A stretch of 64,000 nt of DNA from Rhabditoides inermis (lineage: Eukaryota > Nematoda > Chromadorea > Rhabditida > Rhabditidae): the NCBI GenBank assembly GCA_963966185.1, contig CAWZYM010000318.1, positions 704,001 through 768,000 on the forward strand. Reading direction: 5' to 3'. Both the position numbers and the translations under genes were made by a program. Each line of letters begins with the position of its first letter. Position 1 is the first letter of the stretch. Shown in pieces: positions 50,501 through 59,174 of this stretch. The notes below the pieces were generated by a model. It was not told the origin of the DNA and did no database searches. It saw only the letters and a program-made list of their open reading frames with translations.

Positions 50501-52286
50501 AGGTGGTGTCGCACTTCAGAGTGTAGAACAAGTGGCGGTGGCTCCGCAGGCGGCCTCGGCTCCAGCGCCACCGAGGTCGGGTTGGTGAAGAGCAGCGTGA
50601 AGTACTCGCTGATTCGAGCCTCGAGTTCTTGTTGCGTGCGTGTAAGACTGCCGTCGTTATTTTTGATCTTCCACATGACCGGAGCAAGTACCGGTTCGAA
50701 TATCTGCTTGGCGGAGAGTGTCTTCTTGTAGAGCAGGAACTGCTTCTTGTCGATGTCGTTCTGCAGGGACAGCCTCAGTGCCTTGTTGGTGATGACCAAA
50801 TCGAGTCGGGAACGCGCGTCTGCTCGGCCGAGGAGTTCTCTTCTTTCATTGAACAGCTCCATTGTCCTTGGCGATCGCCAGTCCTCCTTAGGCTCCAGTC
50901 TCGTCGCCACCTTATGCGCCCTCTCCAGCGTCTTCTGTAGTTCGTCGTACATATCTCCAGCGGTTCCGTTCATATTCGCATCTAGGCTTGTCTCCACTCC
51001 AGTTCTATATATCGACCAGTCCGTCTTCCTGTTCATCTTCGTTTTGATGGCCGTGTCTCGGAACGCATTGAGTCGTATCGTCATTCTTATTGCTCGGTGG
51101 TCAGACATGGCGGCGAACTTGTTGATTGTCACCACGTTTTTGATGTATCTCGTTGACCGCACGAAGAACAGATCGTACTCTTTGAATCCTCCTGATGGGC
51201 ATCTCCACGTCCACTTCCTTCCGGCTCGATGTTTGAAGAAGCTATTGGCAAGCTTCCACCCATTTGAATTGCAATAGTCGAGCAGCATTTCTCCCCTTTC
51301 ATTTCTCTCCCCGTAGCCGAAGTGTCCGATGGCGGCGTCGTCAGGGTGCAGTCTCTTGCCAAGCTGGCCGTTGAAGTCTCCAGTCCAGATAGTGCACGTC
51401 TTCATCTTCTTGTAGCGTGGATCGAGTCGTCGGGTCTCGCAGGTGCGAGTTGAGATTCGCCGCACGTCGTCCAGTATCTTGTTGTAGTCGGTGTCTGGCA
51501 TCTGGTCGGTGGGGTCTTAAACACAACCACAGCCATACCAATTAACAAATTCACCCAGACACAGTTACACATCCAAACTTCGGTTGGAATTGCAATAATC
51601 TAGGAACCTCTCTCTCTCTCCTCTCGCATACGACCAATACAACTATACAACCGAAAACATGAATACATGAACACCAAAAAGCGCTCCCTTCTTGCCACCT
51701 TGCCAGTAGCAGTCAACACCCGTAGATCAATGCTCAAACACAAAACCCAAGGTCAATACATGATATTGTGAATACTCTTAATAATACATGAATCCCGCAC
51801 TCACGTGACCGCGTCCTCGTTCCACTCTGTCAGCCAGCGGCTCGGGCCCATCAGAAGACCCACGCGGAGACGCTCAAGCAGAACCTGAGCGGCATCACAA
51901 TCAATCATTAATCAATAGTTTATCCGGAATCGTTATATCTGAATATGTATGACAACACAATCATAATGATGCATCTTCACATTGACGTCGCCCTGCGAGG
52001 GGCTATATTCAATATCATATAAAATTAGATATTAAATATCAAGCATGTAGCAGAATCAATCGGAAATAGGACATGTTCCAGCAGAACCTACACGAGATAC
52101 GTTTCGAAGATTTAAAAATATCTTTCCCTATTGCTCTTTTTCACGAGCTGAGGACCTATTTGCCTTTTTTACTTTCAATCTATCCACAAAAATCCACAAT
52201 GAGAGAATTGATATTAGACGGCTATGCTCTGCTCTGCCTTCTGGGTAATTACATTAAAACTCAAAGCATCTTCACTCACCTCTTTT

Positions 52287-52332
<46 letters not shown>

Positions 52333-55274
52333 TCTCTCCCCACCCCCCACTCTCACCTGCTCCCTCGCCTCTCCCAGCTCCATCTTCTTGTTCTTGGTGA
52401 AGAACGACGCGTCGATGCCCACCTGAAGCGAGATAGAATACATGCGAGGCAAATCAAGGAGAAGAATTAGAATAAGATCGAGATGAAACCTTATGTCTAT
52501 TGCTGATGCGACCCGCAGCCTGCGTAACGTGATTGAGTGAAAGCTACATATAGCTGGCAATGTGTTACTGCTGAATTTCAATGATGTAAGACTACGCATC
52601 GCATTTCACTCATTGCAGAAAATGTAACCAGCACGTGTATACTCTTCTCGTGAAACTTATTTGAAACTGAGAACTGAGTAGCGCATCTACACTTGACACA
52701 ACCAACTACCATCCCATGTTGCAGAGCTTCTTGCTAAGCAGCTAGGCTCGCACACACAATCTGACAGTCAACTCTACACTTTACTACACCACTCTGCCAC
52801 AGAGCCTCGGCCCGCTTGCCCCTACTCACATTCTTGACCTGAACCTGACCCTTTTACGGTATCTGCCATACCTCGAGAGAACGACAAATCATCCCTTCCG
52901 TTCCCTGCCTGATTCCACCCTCCCCATGACACCGCAATCAACATGACTGTTATATACTAGCTCACTCCCCCCGCTCACCCTGTCGCACAGCCTCTTCAGC
53001 GGCAGCACCCATCCCTTCCTGTTCTCAGTCTTCTCCGCGTTGTTCCGGTCGGCGGCCAGCACGTCCGTGTACCGCGCACGCCACTTGTCGTCGAACCTGG
53101 AATTATATTTCCATAATTACTATATTATTAGGGCCGAGTTGGCCAAGTGGATAGCGTCAAGCTTGCTAAGTGAACGGTCGCTGGTTCGATTCCCTTCGCG
53201 GGCAATTGTTCTGCCGAATTCCACTACCTCCCGGTGGGGCGCGTGAACCCACTCTCACCCTCCGAAAGCCCTACCATCGGCGGCGGCAGTCTTTCAAGAT
53301 CTTCTACCACGCCTCGCATCCGGAAATGGTCACTTCGCGATGTTCACGCCCATCTACCATGAACAGTCAGGACTCGCGCCGCACTGTTCCAGCCAAGGAG
53401 CCCCAATACCCCACTGTAGGATTGTGTGTGCTTCCAGATAACCCACCATGCTACCATTGTAAGTACATGTCGGAATCAGGCTGATAAACAAACAAACAAC
53501 AACTATATTATTATTATTATTATTATTATTATGTATAGCAGCATCGTCAAACCTCCAATCCGATAGTCATCATAATTGCATCATCGTATCATCATAATTG
53601 ATCATCACATTTTTAATCAATCTTAAACGAAACAGAACCGAGATGATAATTATTACCAAAAAACGAACTCCAAAAAATAATTAATCAAAGCCGCTTCCAC
53701 GCGAAATAGTGCAAATGTGATGCGTATATAACACAATATCACAATATTCACTACAGCGTACAGCGACATATGGCAGCGGCATCAAATGACGTATTACTAT
53801 AGTGGGTCCCCCGTTTTCGAGGGCCAGCAGAGGGGTGTCCGTCATTATTTTAGTATGCACAGACGCATAACATAACCTCTCAACGGTCATTTTCAAGACC
53901 ATTCATCCCTTTGAAAATCGATTGATCGGTGTCTGTTGACCGATGTGTGACGAGAATTTTATGGAAATGACTTGTAAATGACCTGTTTCGATACAGTATT
54001 TTTGTATCTAGGAATCTTAATAACTCTGTTCAAACTTTATGATACTGTACAAAATTTTGATATGCTGTTCCTGGATGGGTTATCTACAATCTACAGAACT
54101 TGGATTGTAGATTATGTAAATTGAATCTCTGAAGACAAATAATTAAGAAAATGTTAATTACGTTGGAGTCATATCTTGAAATCCGTCAGTGTTATCTATC
54201 GATATCAAGTATCTGCGATGCCGAGGCCTATATGGACTAATGCAACTTATTTTTGAAAGTATTGTGTTGTTGTGAATAGGATTTCTTTCTGCGCAGTCAC
54301 ATTATACTTTGTCCTTTCATAGGCTGATAGGTGGCTTGCAGTACTAACATGGACCATCCCCCCAGGCTGACCTGGGATCGTAGAGCAGCACCTGGTTGAG
54401 GGGTGCATTCTCGCGACACTCGCGGAGGAGACGGTACATCTCGTCCTCCTCTGCAATCAGCCAATGTCACACAACACGAGGAAACATAAATGTGGCAGTC
54501 ACACACGATTTTGTATGACCATGAAATCCTCCCAACCTCTCGACCCTTTAAAGGATTTATCCGGTCAATGTATTATTCCCTGATCTTCAGGATGGGGCCG
54601 TTTTCTTTATCTTCAATGAAGACGAGTTTTGAAGTTCTGTTTGCGCAGAAAAATTGTTAAAAATACAGACATTTTTTCCACGTTTATACAATTTCAAAAG
54701 AAGGTTTCATTGACGAGAACAAAAGCGACCCCAACCTGAAGATCAGGCAAGATTACATTGTCCGGATAAATCCTTTAATTGTGTTCGCAGAAATCAGCAG
54801 TAACCCAGTAACAAATAATCCACAGTCACAGACATGTGCATTATACATTATTCATCCTTGTTTTTTTCGACTATCGAAAATACGTATCACACTCTATATA
54901 ACAAACGAGACTAAACCATACCACAATAAAGCCCATTCACCACGGTTTAAATCCGAATTTAGACACCAAAAGTATGTAATATTTTATATACACAAAACAT
55001 CCCTATCTATTGTCAGTTTGTACACATAAATCGTAATAAACGTATTCAAAACTAATAGTCCTCACCATTCTCAACAAAGCAAAAGACTTACTCAATACTT
55101 ACATACATCGCACACACCCCATATCACTCGCCACCACCCACCATTCTCGACAAACGGGACGATCCGGTCGGGCTGTCTGTATGCCTCCTTGTTCTTCGCC
55201 TGCGCCTCCATCGCGTACAGAGTGTACGCGCCCGGCGACCCGCCCACGCGGTTACAGCCCTAGATGATAACATG

Positions 55275-55305
<31 letters not shown>

Positions 55306-58300
55306 GCGTGCTCGTCACTCGTTTCAGCGATTTAGCCGGCTAACGACGTCATCGTCAGAAGAATTTCTGATTGCGATACTTCCTCTACATGATGTTTCTG
55401 TGAAATTTATGTTTCGCATAGACATCAACACAGCCAACATGTCAGTTACAACAATTTGTCTTCCATCTCGCCAAGTTCAACTGTTCCACTAGATACAAAG
55501 ATACAAAGGTGACCAACGCGGTTGTTGCCTTAAAAGAGAACATGCAGCAAGCAAGTCAAGTAGTCGTCACTGGTTTCAGCGATATAGCCGGCTAGGCCCG
55601 TTTCGTCCTTCGTCTAGAATGCCAAGCCGAGGAGTGAGTGTTGAGTGTTGAGTTGTCAGTGAGTGTTGAGTGAATAAGAAGAACCAGTGAGTACGCCCTG
55701 GGGTCATCTACCCAGCCGCCGCAGCACACGGATGGTGAACACACACACTCTTTCTCTCCTTCTCTTTCTCTCTCTCTCTCTCTCTCTCGAGTTTCTGTTT
55801 GCGTTTTGTTTGAGTTTCTGTTTTTTTCACATGTTTTTGTGCGATTTAAGTTTTTCATAGACCTTTACACAGTCGCCCTGTCAGTTGGCAATAATGAGAA
55901 TCTGAGCCACTCGTAACTATATCCAGAGCTGAGCTCACGAAAGAAAGAATTGATCGAGCTCCGTTTCGCGCGTACATCAATACAAGTGAACACCACTCAA
56001 ATACAATAACACCTCCGTGCGTAAAGAACTAACAACTAGACTTGGAACGTTCCATAACACTTCACACGCAGTATCAAATATGCATCGATGTGAATAAATG
56101 AATCATCAATTTCCTACAGTATTCCCTTCCACTACCGTATGCTACATTGCCCTCCCCTACCGTATGCCCGACGTGCTCCCTCTCGACAGCCGCCTCCATC
56201 ACAGTGTGCATCATCTCGTCCCGCCTGTCGACAGCCGCGCGAGCAGTCAGTAGACGGTCGCGAGTGTCCTGAGGTCACTGTACGTTAGACACTGTATCTA
56301 GCAAGTACAGTACCCCACAAGCCACACTAAGACAGCACACCTAAACAGGTAGCAAGGAGAACCAACCCATGAGTAGACTACAGTAACCCAATCTACAGTA
56401 ACCTAATCTACAGTACCCCATCCATACCGTGAGTCTGTCCTGTCGCTTCATGATGCTCATGTTGGTGGCGTTCACGAACTCGGAGCGCACGTCGTGCGGC
56501 GCGTCCTGCACCATTATTGACTTATTGATTAGATTATTGTTGTATTGATTTTATAAAACTCAAATCAGACAGATTAATATTTTTAAATGTTCCAAAATGT
56601 ATAATAACACTGAAACTTATCTTTGTTTGGTTATAGCATGTTAGCAATGTACATTATCGCATAAACAATTAAGTACTGAATCTACAGAAACATACTATCA
56701 CGGAGTATATTTCTAAAACGTAACGAATAAAAAAGAGTCTAATCAGCCACTGTTTTTTTTCAATAGTTGAAGGAACACTGATAAATAAAATAGAAAACCA
56801 TCCACATCGCCGTATCATAATCAAAAGATCAAACTATCAAACGAATAAAATATCCCACGCACATCACCGCGCATCCCTCGACCCTCAATTCCCTCACAGT
56901 ACGATAGTGCATGCTACCATATTATATGTCGTAGAGGCTGATAAACGAACAAACAAGCGCGCTAGATCGCTAGCAATCGGAAACTACTGATAAAGTCGGA
57001 AAGATGCTGATAAACAAACAACGCACATCTCCTGCCCTCATCCAGCCCCTCTTGGCGTCGGCCCGCTGGAAGCCATACGCCCGAGACTGCTCCACCTCAC
57101 TGCAACGGAGAAGCACTGCTCAGACGCAATCAAACAATCAATCAAATCAATCATTCATACTACTTATCACCTGAGCAATCACGTTATCACTATCTATCGG
57201 AGAATATCTATATCTGGAATGAGATAAAGACAAAGTAAGTAGCCCCACCCACCCCTCATCAGCCCACTGTCTGTCGAGCAGTCCCCCATCAGAGGCGCGC
57301 AGTGTGGGCAGCCCGGCCTGCGCCGCCAGCCGCCGGTCGGGGAAGTCCACCGCCACGGAGAGATTGGCCACGGAGTTGTACCTGGAGAGAGTGGTGGTTG
57401 GTGTGGGATACCAAGTAACGATATGTTATCCACAGAGTTGTACCCGCAGAGAATGGTGATTAATGTTTGATAGCAAGTAACCAGAGATTCGCTAGCAATT
57501 TGTACTTGAAAGAAACGGTGTTGATAACTGTTTGATACCGAGTAACGAGAGGTTATCCACAGAGTTGTACCTGGAGACATTGTCTTGATTGTTGTTCGAT
57601 ACTCATCGTTCTTTTTGAACAGTCGGAATTGTGGGAGAAGAATAATGGTCAATGCATGCTGGGTGTGAAACGTAAAACTAGTGTTTGCGACATCAGATGC
57701 GTATTCCAATTAATTCGAAAAAAATTAGAGAGCGGATACCCTGGACCATGAAACCTTTATGTGGTTGATTTTTGAAATGCTACAAAAACTCACTACTCAC
57801 ATCCCACGTCTCTAACTCGCTCGCTAATGTCCCTCTGCCCGGTTGGGTTGCCCATAGCTCAACAAACAATAGTCACGACAAACTACGCTTGGATCTCAGA
57901 TCTGAGTGTCCTTTTCGACACTCGTGAGCCAGCTTCTAGGCAGTAGACAGTAGACGAGGGTGGATGGAGTGATGTAATGATGTACTTGTAATGATGTACT
58001 TTGAGGAAGGCGACAGTACACCAAGACACCGGTAACACACTCACAGGTCCTCGTGTCGTCTGTCTGCGGGAGTGAAGAGAACATCTCCGATCGAGCGAGA
58101 GCGCTGCCGGTCCAGAGGCAGCGGCTGCAAGGGCGGGGGTCAGTTGCAGATGAATATCTCAAATCTCATCCAACCATGTTCAGATATGTTTCAGCCATCA
58201 ACCAATACACGTAGCTTGTTTGAACACTAATATATGAGGATTATCGTTAAGATACAATACTTCATCGGTAAACTACAACTACAGTCTAATCAATTGGTCA

Positions 58301-58523
58301 CGAACTTGCTACAAATTCTGGTACCACAATACTTTTACAAGTCTCACCATGTGTTCGTATAAGGTTCAGCAGTGCACAGTCGATTCAAAGGCATTACATA
58401 TTCACAAATTTAAGCTCGGCTTCGTAATATGATATATAAAGCAATTTCTTGCATTTTTGCAATCAACAAATCACTAACCGCATGTGCGAGCTTGCTGGCA
58501 ATAGACTTGTTGTGCTTGCCCAT
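32863..58523 (-). CDS. Protein tyrosine phosphatase-like pseudoenzyme, EGG-4/EGG-5 type
   Basis: Twenty-four exons join in phase to 742 residues: 58479-58523, 58045-58124, 57253-57381, 57027-57099, 56428-56505, 56161-56268, 55142-55259, 54372-54450, 52979-53096, 52357-52422, 51805-51884, 48475-48596, 47603-47693, 46752-46837, 41256-41351, 41033-41089, 40856-40952, 36937-37069, 36179-36229, 35116-35256, 34791-34876, 34297-34414, 33368-33454, 32863-32952. The C-terminal part is a PTP fold: KRVKCCDASRVVLR, DFIHANHVQGG, FILTQAPMQETI, FWHMVWQERAVYIFML, CARYWP, then HWQGDMNN for the WPD loop, VHDHLGISRAA for HCSAGxGRTG, and VRSMRPYAVETPMQYIYIH. The nucleophilic Cys is Asp, so catalysis is not expected. 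In C. elegans, EGG-4/EGG-5 are PTP-like pseudophosphatases of about 750 residues that hold MBK-2 inactive at the oocyte cortex; length and defect fit, orthology is inferred. The N-terminal half is unrecognised. SL-like acceptor at 58557. Confidence 0.8.
33936..34330. repeat. Tandem copies of the exon 22 donor edge in intron 22
   Basis: The 3' edge of exon 22 with its donor (forward ACCCACCGCCGCCTTGACAT at 34291) recurs as ACCCAACGCCGCCTCGACTC at 34181 and ACCCACCGCCTTCTTGACTC at about 33936. Each copy is accompanied by ATGGTCCGTGTGGCaTCTa at varying spacing; a related block also lies at 34085-34143. Confidence 0.75.
35512..35548. repeat. (AT)n microsatellite
   Basis: About 18 AT units in an intron of the pseudophosphatase gene. 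Confidence 0.95.
35941..36172. repeat. Long polypyrimidine (C/T) tract
   Basis: About 230 bp of almost pure C/T on the + strand, which is purine on the sense strand of the gene. It lies directly behind the donor of exon 19. Such mirror-type tracts can form triplex DNA; no direct evidence. Confidence 0.85.
37496..37508. repeat. Target-site duplication, left copy, of the intact RTE element
   Basis: TATGAATGAACAA, 13 bp, identical to 40571-40583 on the other side of the element. Confidence 0.9.
37509..40570 (-). mobile_element. Full-length RTE-clade non-LTR retrotransposon
   Basis: A 3.06-kb element in intron 17 of the pseudophosphatase gene, same orientation as the gene, flanked by a perfect 13-bp TSD. 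It has a GC-rich 5' leader of about 125 bp, one long intact open frame, and a 65-bp 3' UTR. The 3' end is AT-rich with ATTGAATTGAATTTGATTGA-type repeats instead of poly(A), as is usual for RTE. Length and single-frame design match RTE-1 of C. elegans (about 3.3 kb). Perfect TSD and an open frame imply recent insertion. Confidence 0.95.
37575..40445 (-). CDS. RTE retrotransposon endonuclease-reverse transcriptase
   Basis: 956 residues without a break. Residues 1-270 are an apurinic-type (EEP) endonuclease: catalytic Glu in LGLCEVKRD (E42), VVVLGDMNA (GDMN at 167-170), the RTE-typical YGYGARNRRGE, and RSDHRMV (SDH at 259-261). Residues ~515-760 are reverse transcriptase: GNYRPISVSSTLLKLL, EQAGFRRGFSCNDHI, VFVDFAKAYDSIEH (598-610), VRQGCPLSPHLFN and the YADD box (699-702). 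The C-terminal region has RRMERKMLGLTL, WRFARHIM and GRPHLQWSDEF. It would nick target DNA and prime reverse transcription there. All visible catalytic residues are present, so it may be active. The start is the first ATG after the leader. Long antisense frames here (39510-40133 and others) are shadows. Confidence 0.95.
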   Translation of the reverse strand: MERKDVINIAVLNARSLRTERRLLELEEAVNKVKVDVLGLCEVKRDAPGQRLLNQSRYEFYHTGGGKKHGVGFLLSPVYANRVVGFTAVSPRLCFVDLDMEEYTLRVVCVYMETTSYTDEEYERTLEALDDCTRPGSKQKSPRGGGSVSVRRSESGVRCRFRVVVLGDMNASLGRRIVDSERCVGPYGYGARNRRGEILAEWLESNGWIAGNTYFRNRTGRLWTWRSAQGTRSCYDFVFMRSLDGVRSCRALNQFDFRSDHRMVRMELRVHLPKRKPKTKGRWKTNWKEYRKEIGDLLSRTPLPRSSDATVHYRILCDAVKDAEWATSTFTPPDPRLSDATMELFRQRRLLLGKDDSASRISLTLINKAIRSAIEKDLERRHIALYRRGIASRKALRGQEVSRTLMGHLRAVDDTIATRPADVCQVIRLFYNALFDTAWLPFPTFDVDEPLPEEFTAEEIRRVLVLMKRNVARGPDRISTESLLYAPPILLEYVAALFNTCLTGGRIADDMADSLVSLLYKKGDPLDIGNYRPISVSSTLLKLLMRTVLARLQPSLEAQQPREQAGFRRGFSCNDHILVTREVIYKLYRHGYHGYLVFVDFAKAYDSIEHNDTWLALKRCGVHPAYIRLLQSIYNDGKTKVNVRGTPAEIEVKKGVRQGCPLSPHLFNCVLAEICAKMDFDFVGAGLDIGGQKLTHLCYADDIILFARSASAAERMLEELAEKSSDYGLYVNRKKTVVMSNGPKKSIRLDGGEVEYVDKFVYLGRSLSFLADDRVEVTRRIQAGWGAFFRHSQFLTLKSAPMRLRRKVFRMAVLPALTYAAETWSLRREDLQKLRTVQRRMERKMLGLTLLDKVPCKDIRRLTGLRDVLCEARSRKWRFARHIMTCNDDRWTRRVIDWNPPRKGKAGRPHLQWSDEFKKTIQTNRRTLEEEWKSVAADADATRWKNFASRRYSVND
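40571..40583. repeat. Target-site duplication, right copy
   Basis: TATGAATGAACAA, matching 37496-37508. Confidence 0.9.
41557..41601. repeat. Three copies of a 15-bp unit
   Basis: CGTATGTTATACTTA repeated three times in tandem, just downstream of the proximal chemoreceptor gene. Each junction contains the palindrome TACGTA. Confidence 0.85.
41681..42929 (-). CDS. Nematode seven-transmembrane chemoreceptor A (STR-superfamily type)
   Basis: Five exons join in phase: 42741-42929, 42482-42642, 42226-42430, 42007-42186 and 41681-41962, giving 338 residues, a normal length for the family. The N-terminal helix (VFNLLLVALIM), the KIDNYKYILMMFAISNMVYN loop and helix, HFIYRYVSLLK at the end of helix 3, and TIHQTLFNLLLIQ are visible. 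The carboxyl PIFGYEMG...SVFPLLDPIIVICFVKDYR is the hallmark of Str/Srd/Srj-type receptors. Such receptors sit in sensory cilia and detect odours or pheromones through G proteins. Start chosen by alignment with the paralogue at 44.1 kb (MTSEMQ against MPRELA). Exons 3 and 4 have the same lengths (205 and 180 nt) in both genes. The gene lies inside intron 14 of the pseudophosphatase gene, same strand. Confidence 0.9.
43100..43376. mobile_element. TA-flanked MITE with about 110-bp inverted repeats
   Basis: The two ends are inverted copies of each other over about 110 bp: left TATAGTTTTCTTCAGGAAGA, right (inverted) TATAGTTTTATTTAGGAAGA, continuing through GGGGCCTCTGTGCATTTGAC and beyond. Only about 60 bp in the middle is unpaired. 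TA at both edges suggests Tc1/mariner-type insertion. No transposase. It sits 170 bp upstream of chemoreceptor A. Confidence 0.9.
43377..44076. other. Region between the two chemoreceptor genes
   Basis: AT-rich, no exon seen. Together with the MITE it forms the only possible promoter region of chemoreceptor A. Confidence 0.5.
44086..45506 (-). CDS. Nematode seven-transmembrane chemoreceptor B (STR-superfamily type)
   Basis: Five exons join in phase: 45270-45506, 45065-45222, 44673-44877, 44450-44629 and 44086-44394, giving 362 residues. The sequence parallels receptor A throughout: KLDNYKYILMVFAISNLVYN, HFVYRYMALLKTRSMHMFTT, FKTVHRTLFNLLVLQ and VFPLLDPIIVICFIKDFRK. Introns lie at identical positions and phases, so the two arose by tandem duplication. 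The first ATG is taken; two later in-frame ATGs (MGVVIS, MPRELA) are possible starts, and the last matches the start of receptor A. AATAAA at 44077-44082 lies only 4 bp past the stop. Nested in the same host intron as receptor A. Ligand unknown. Confidence 0.9.
45507..46751. other. Rest of intron 14 upstream of the nested receptors
   Basis: No gene supported. One 111-codon minus frame (46050-46385) has AT-rich codons and no recognisable family, so it is not called. The stretch next to 45507 is the likely promoter of receptor B. Confidence 0.5.
47880..48500. repeat. Diverged tandem repeats carrying the exon 12 donor edge
   Basis: Forward CCCCTCTCACTCACACTGTC (about 48462-48481), which holds the exon 12 end and donor, recurs as CCCCTCCCACTCACACTGTC near 48292. 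Further partners are CAgCTCTCACGTCTGCCACTGA near 48347 and AACGTTCACACCTGCCACTAA near 47969. Confidence 0.6.
48958..48970. repeat. Target-site duplication, left copy, of the truncated RTE element
   Basis: GTCTTAAACACAA, identical to 51516-51528. Confidence 0.9.
48971..51515 (-). mobile_element. 5'-truncated RTE-clade retrotransposon
   Basis: A second RTE family member in intron 11 of the pseudophosphatase gene, same orientation, with a perfect 13-bp TSD. The open frame (51501-49159) starts inside the endonuclease (TGDFNGQLG, FGYGERNERGE, AMSDHRAIRM). It continues through reverse transcriptase (NFRPIAVLPSLYKLL, EQAGFRKNYSTIEHV, LIFLDFEKAYDSV, VRQGCVLSPCLFN, YADD). A frameshift near 49210 separates the last part (GAPYVKWSDDLEEMM to 49031). 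The 3' end is a (TTTGAT)n-like tail. 5' truncation and frameshift make it inactive. Sequence distance from the 37.5-kb element shows it is a different family. Confidence 0.93.
51516..51528. repeat. Target-site duplication, right copy
   Basis: GTCTTAAACACAA, matching 48958-48970. Confidence 0.9.
53131..53501 (+). mobile_element. tRNA-derived SINE
   Basis: A 371-bp element flanked by a 12-bp TSD (ACTATATTATTA at 53119-53130 and 53502-53513). Its head is tRNA-like: GGGCCGAGTTGGCCAAGTGG with A-box TGGCCAAGTGG (53140-53150) and B-box GGTTCGATTCC (53183-53193). An anticodon-loop-like CTTGCTAAG suggests a serine (GCT) tRNA origin, which is inference. The tail is ACAAACAAACAACAAC. It lies antisense in intron 8 of the pseudophosphatase gene. 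Confidence 0.85.
53808..53867 (+). repeat. Dispersed repeat, copy 2
   Basis: CCCGTTTTCGAGGGCCAG and GTGTCCGTCATTATTTTAGT match the stretch at 12779-12835 with small differences. Possibly a fragment of an unrecognised mobile element. Confidence 0.5.
54548..54778. mobile_element. TTAA-flanked MITE
   Basis: 231-bp element with long imperfect terminal inverted repeats. Left reads TTAAAGGATTTATCCGGTCA, right (inverted) TTAAAGGATTTATCCGGACA; similarity continues through TGATCTTCAGG and beyond, about 80 bp. TTAA at both edges. No coding capacity. It lies in intron 7 of the pseudophosphatase gene. A relic of one arm is at 23455. Confidence 0.85.
55312..55920. repeat. Diverged tandem duplication of about 255 bp
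   Basis: CGTCACTCGTTTCAGCGATT with TAGCCGGCTA (55312) recurs as CGTCACTGGTTTCAGCGATA with TAGCCGGCTA (55566). The following ATAGACaTcaACACAGcC and TGTCAGTT blocks also recur at about 55857-55890. A (CT)n tract interrupts the second copy. Confidence 0.65.
56910..56960 (+). mobile_element. 3' fragment of the SINE family
   Basis: CATGCTACCAT, ATGTCG and GGCTGATAAACGAACAAACA match the last ~60 bp of the SINE at 53131-53501. A shorter GCTGATAAACAAACAA piece follows at 57007. Confidence 0.6.
57368..57580. repeat. Tandem copies of the exon 3 acceptor edge in intron 2
   Basis: Forward GGCCACGGAGTTGTACCTGGAGAG (real exon edge plus acceptor, 57366-57389; quoted in part: CACGGAGTTGTACCTGGAGA) recurs as CACAGAGTTGTACCCGCAGA (57431), AATTTGTACTTGAAAGA (57499) and CACAGAGTTGTACCTGGAGA (57558), about every 63 bp. 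Confidence 0.8.
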
Positions 58524-59174
58524 CTTCCACCACGAGCGAGCCGAAGCGGGGTTACCTGAAGATGTATGACGTCATCATTCTTACTTGTTTACGAACCAGA
58601 CATAAGCAATCAATTACAAATCACCAAAGATCAACAAAAACGAGAAAATTCTAGGAAAAACGGCTGACTCGAGCAATGGGCGGAGTCGGGCAGATCGCGC
58701 GGGAAACCATCGACTAAACACCGCAATGAGCGACCATTGGAGCTTGTAACAAAATAGTAAAAACAAATACAGAATTAGATTTTTGATGAAGAAAGTGGTA
58801 TTCTCCTATCGTAGTCCTAAGCAAAGGTAGTAGATAAAGGTATCCTCATATCGTAACCCTAATAGGCGAGTGGAGTGAGTTGGTAAAATTATGCTCATGA
58901 GTCATGTGAGGTAATAACGTAACCCTTTACTTTGACAATGATCACATTTAAAAAGACCTTTATTATCAAATAAATAAATCCTCTTTACACAAAAAACAAC
59001 AACAACACAACTCTGGGAGATGATCACAATCGTGAATCGACGGCGTACCGGCAACGGGAACACAGCTTATACTCTTATACATAGGGAGAAGGACCCGTAC
59101 AGTGGAGGCAAAGGGAAGAAGAAGTCAGAAGTCATTGTCTAGCAGGATGACCGGAAGAAGGGTCCGGTCATCGT
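58524..59174. other. Intergenic stretch; upstream gene 3' UTR
   Basis: Holds the 3' UTR of the surface protein gene, with AATAAA on the minus strand at 58959-58964. Also holds a CTTCAG acceptor 34 bp before the pseudophosphatase ATG (forward CTGAAG at 58557-58562), probably for a spliced leader. About 600 bp separates the two genes, both on minus. Confidence 0.6.

Noticed and set aside
53131..53202. Functional tRNA gene
   Set aside because: A and B boxes are present, but the acceptor stem does not pair and the sequence continues into a SINE body with TSD.
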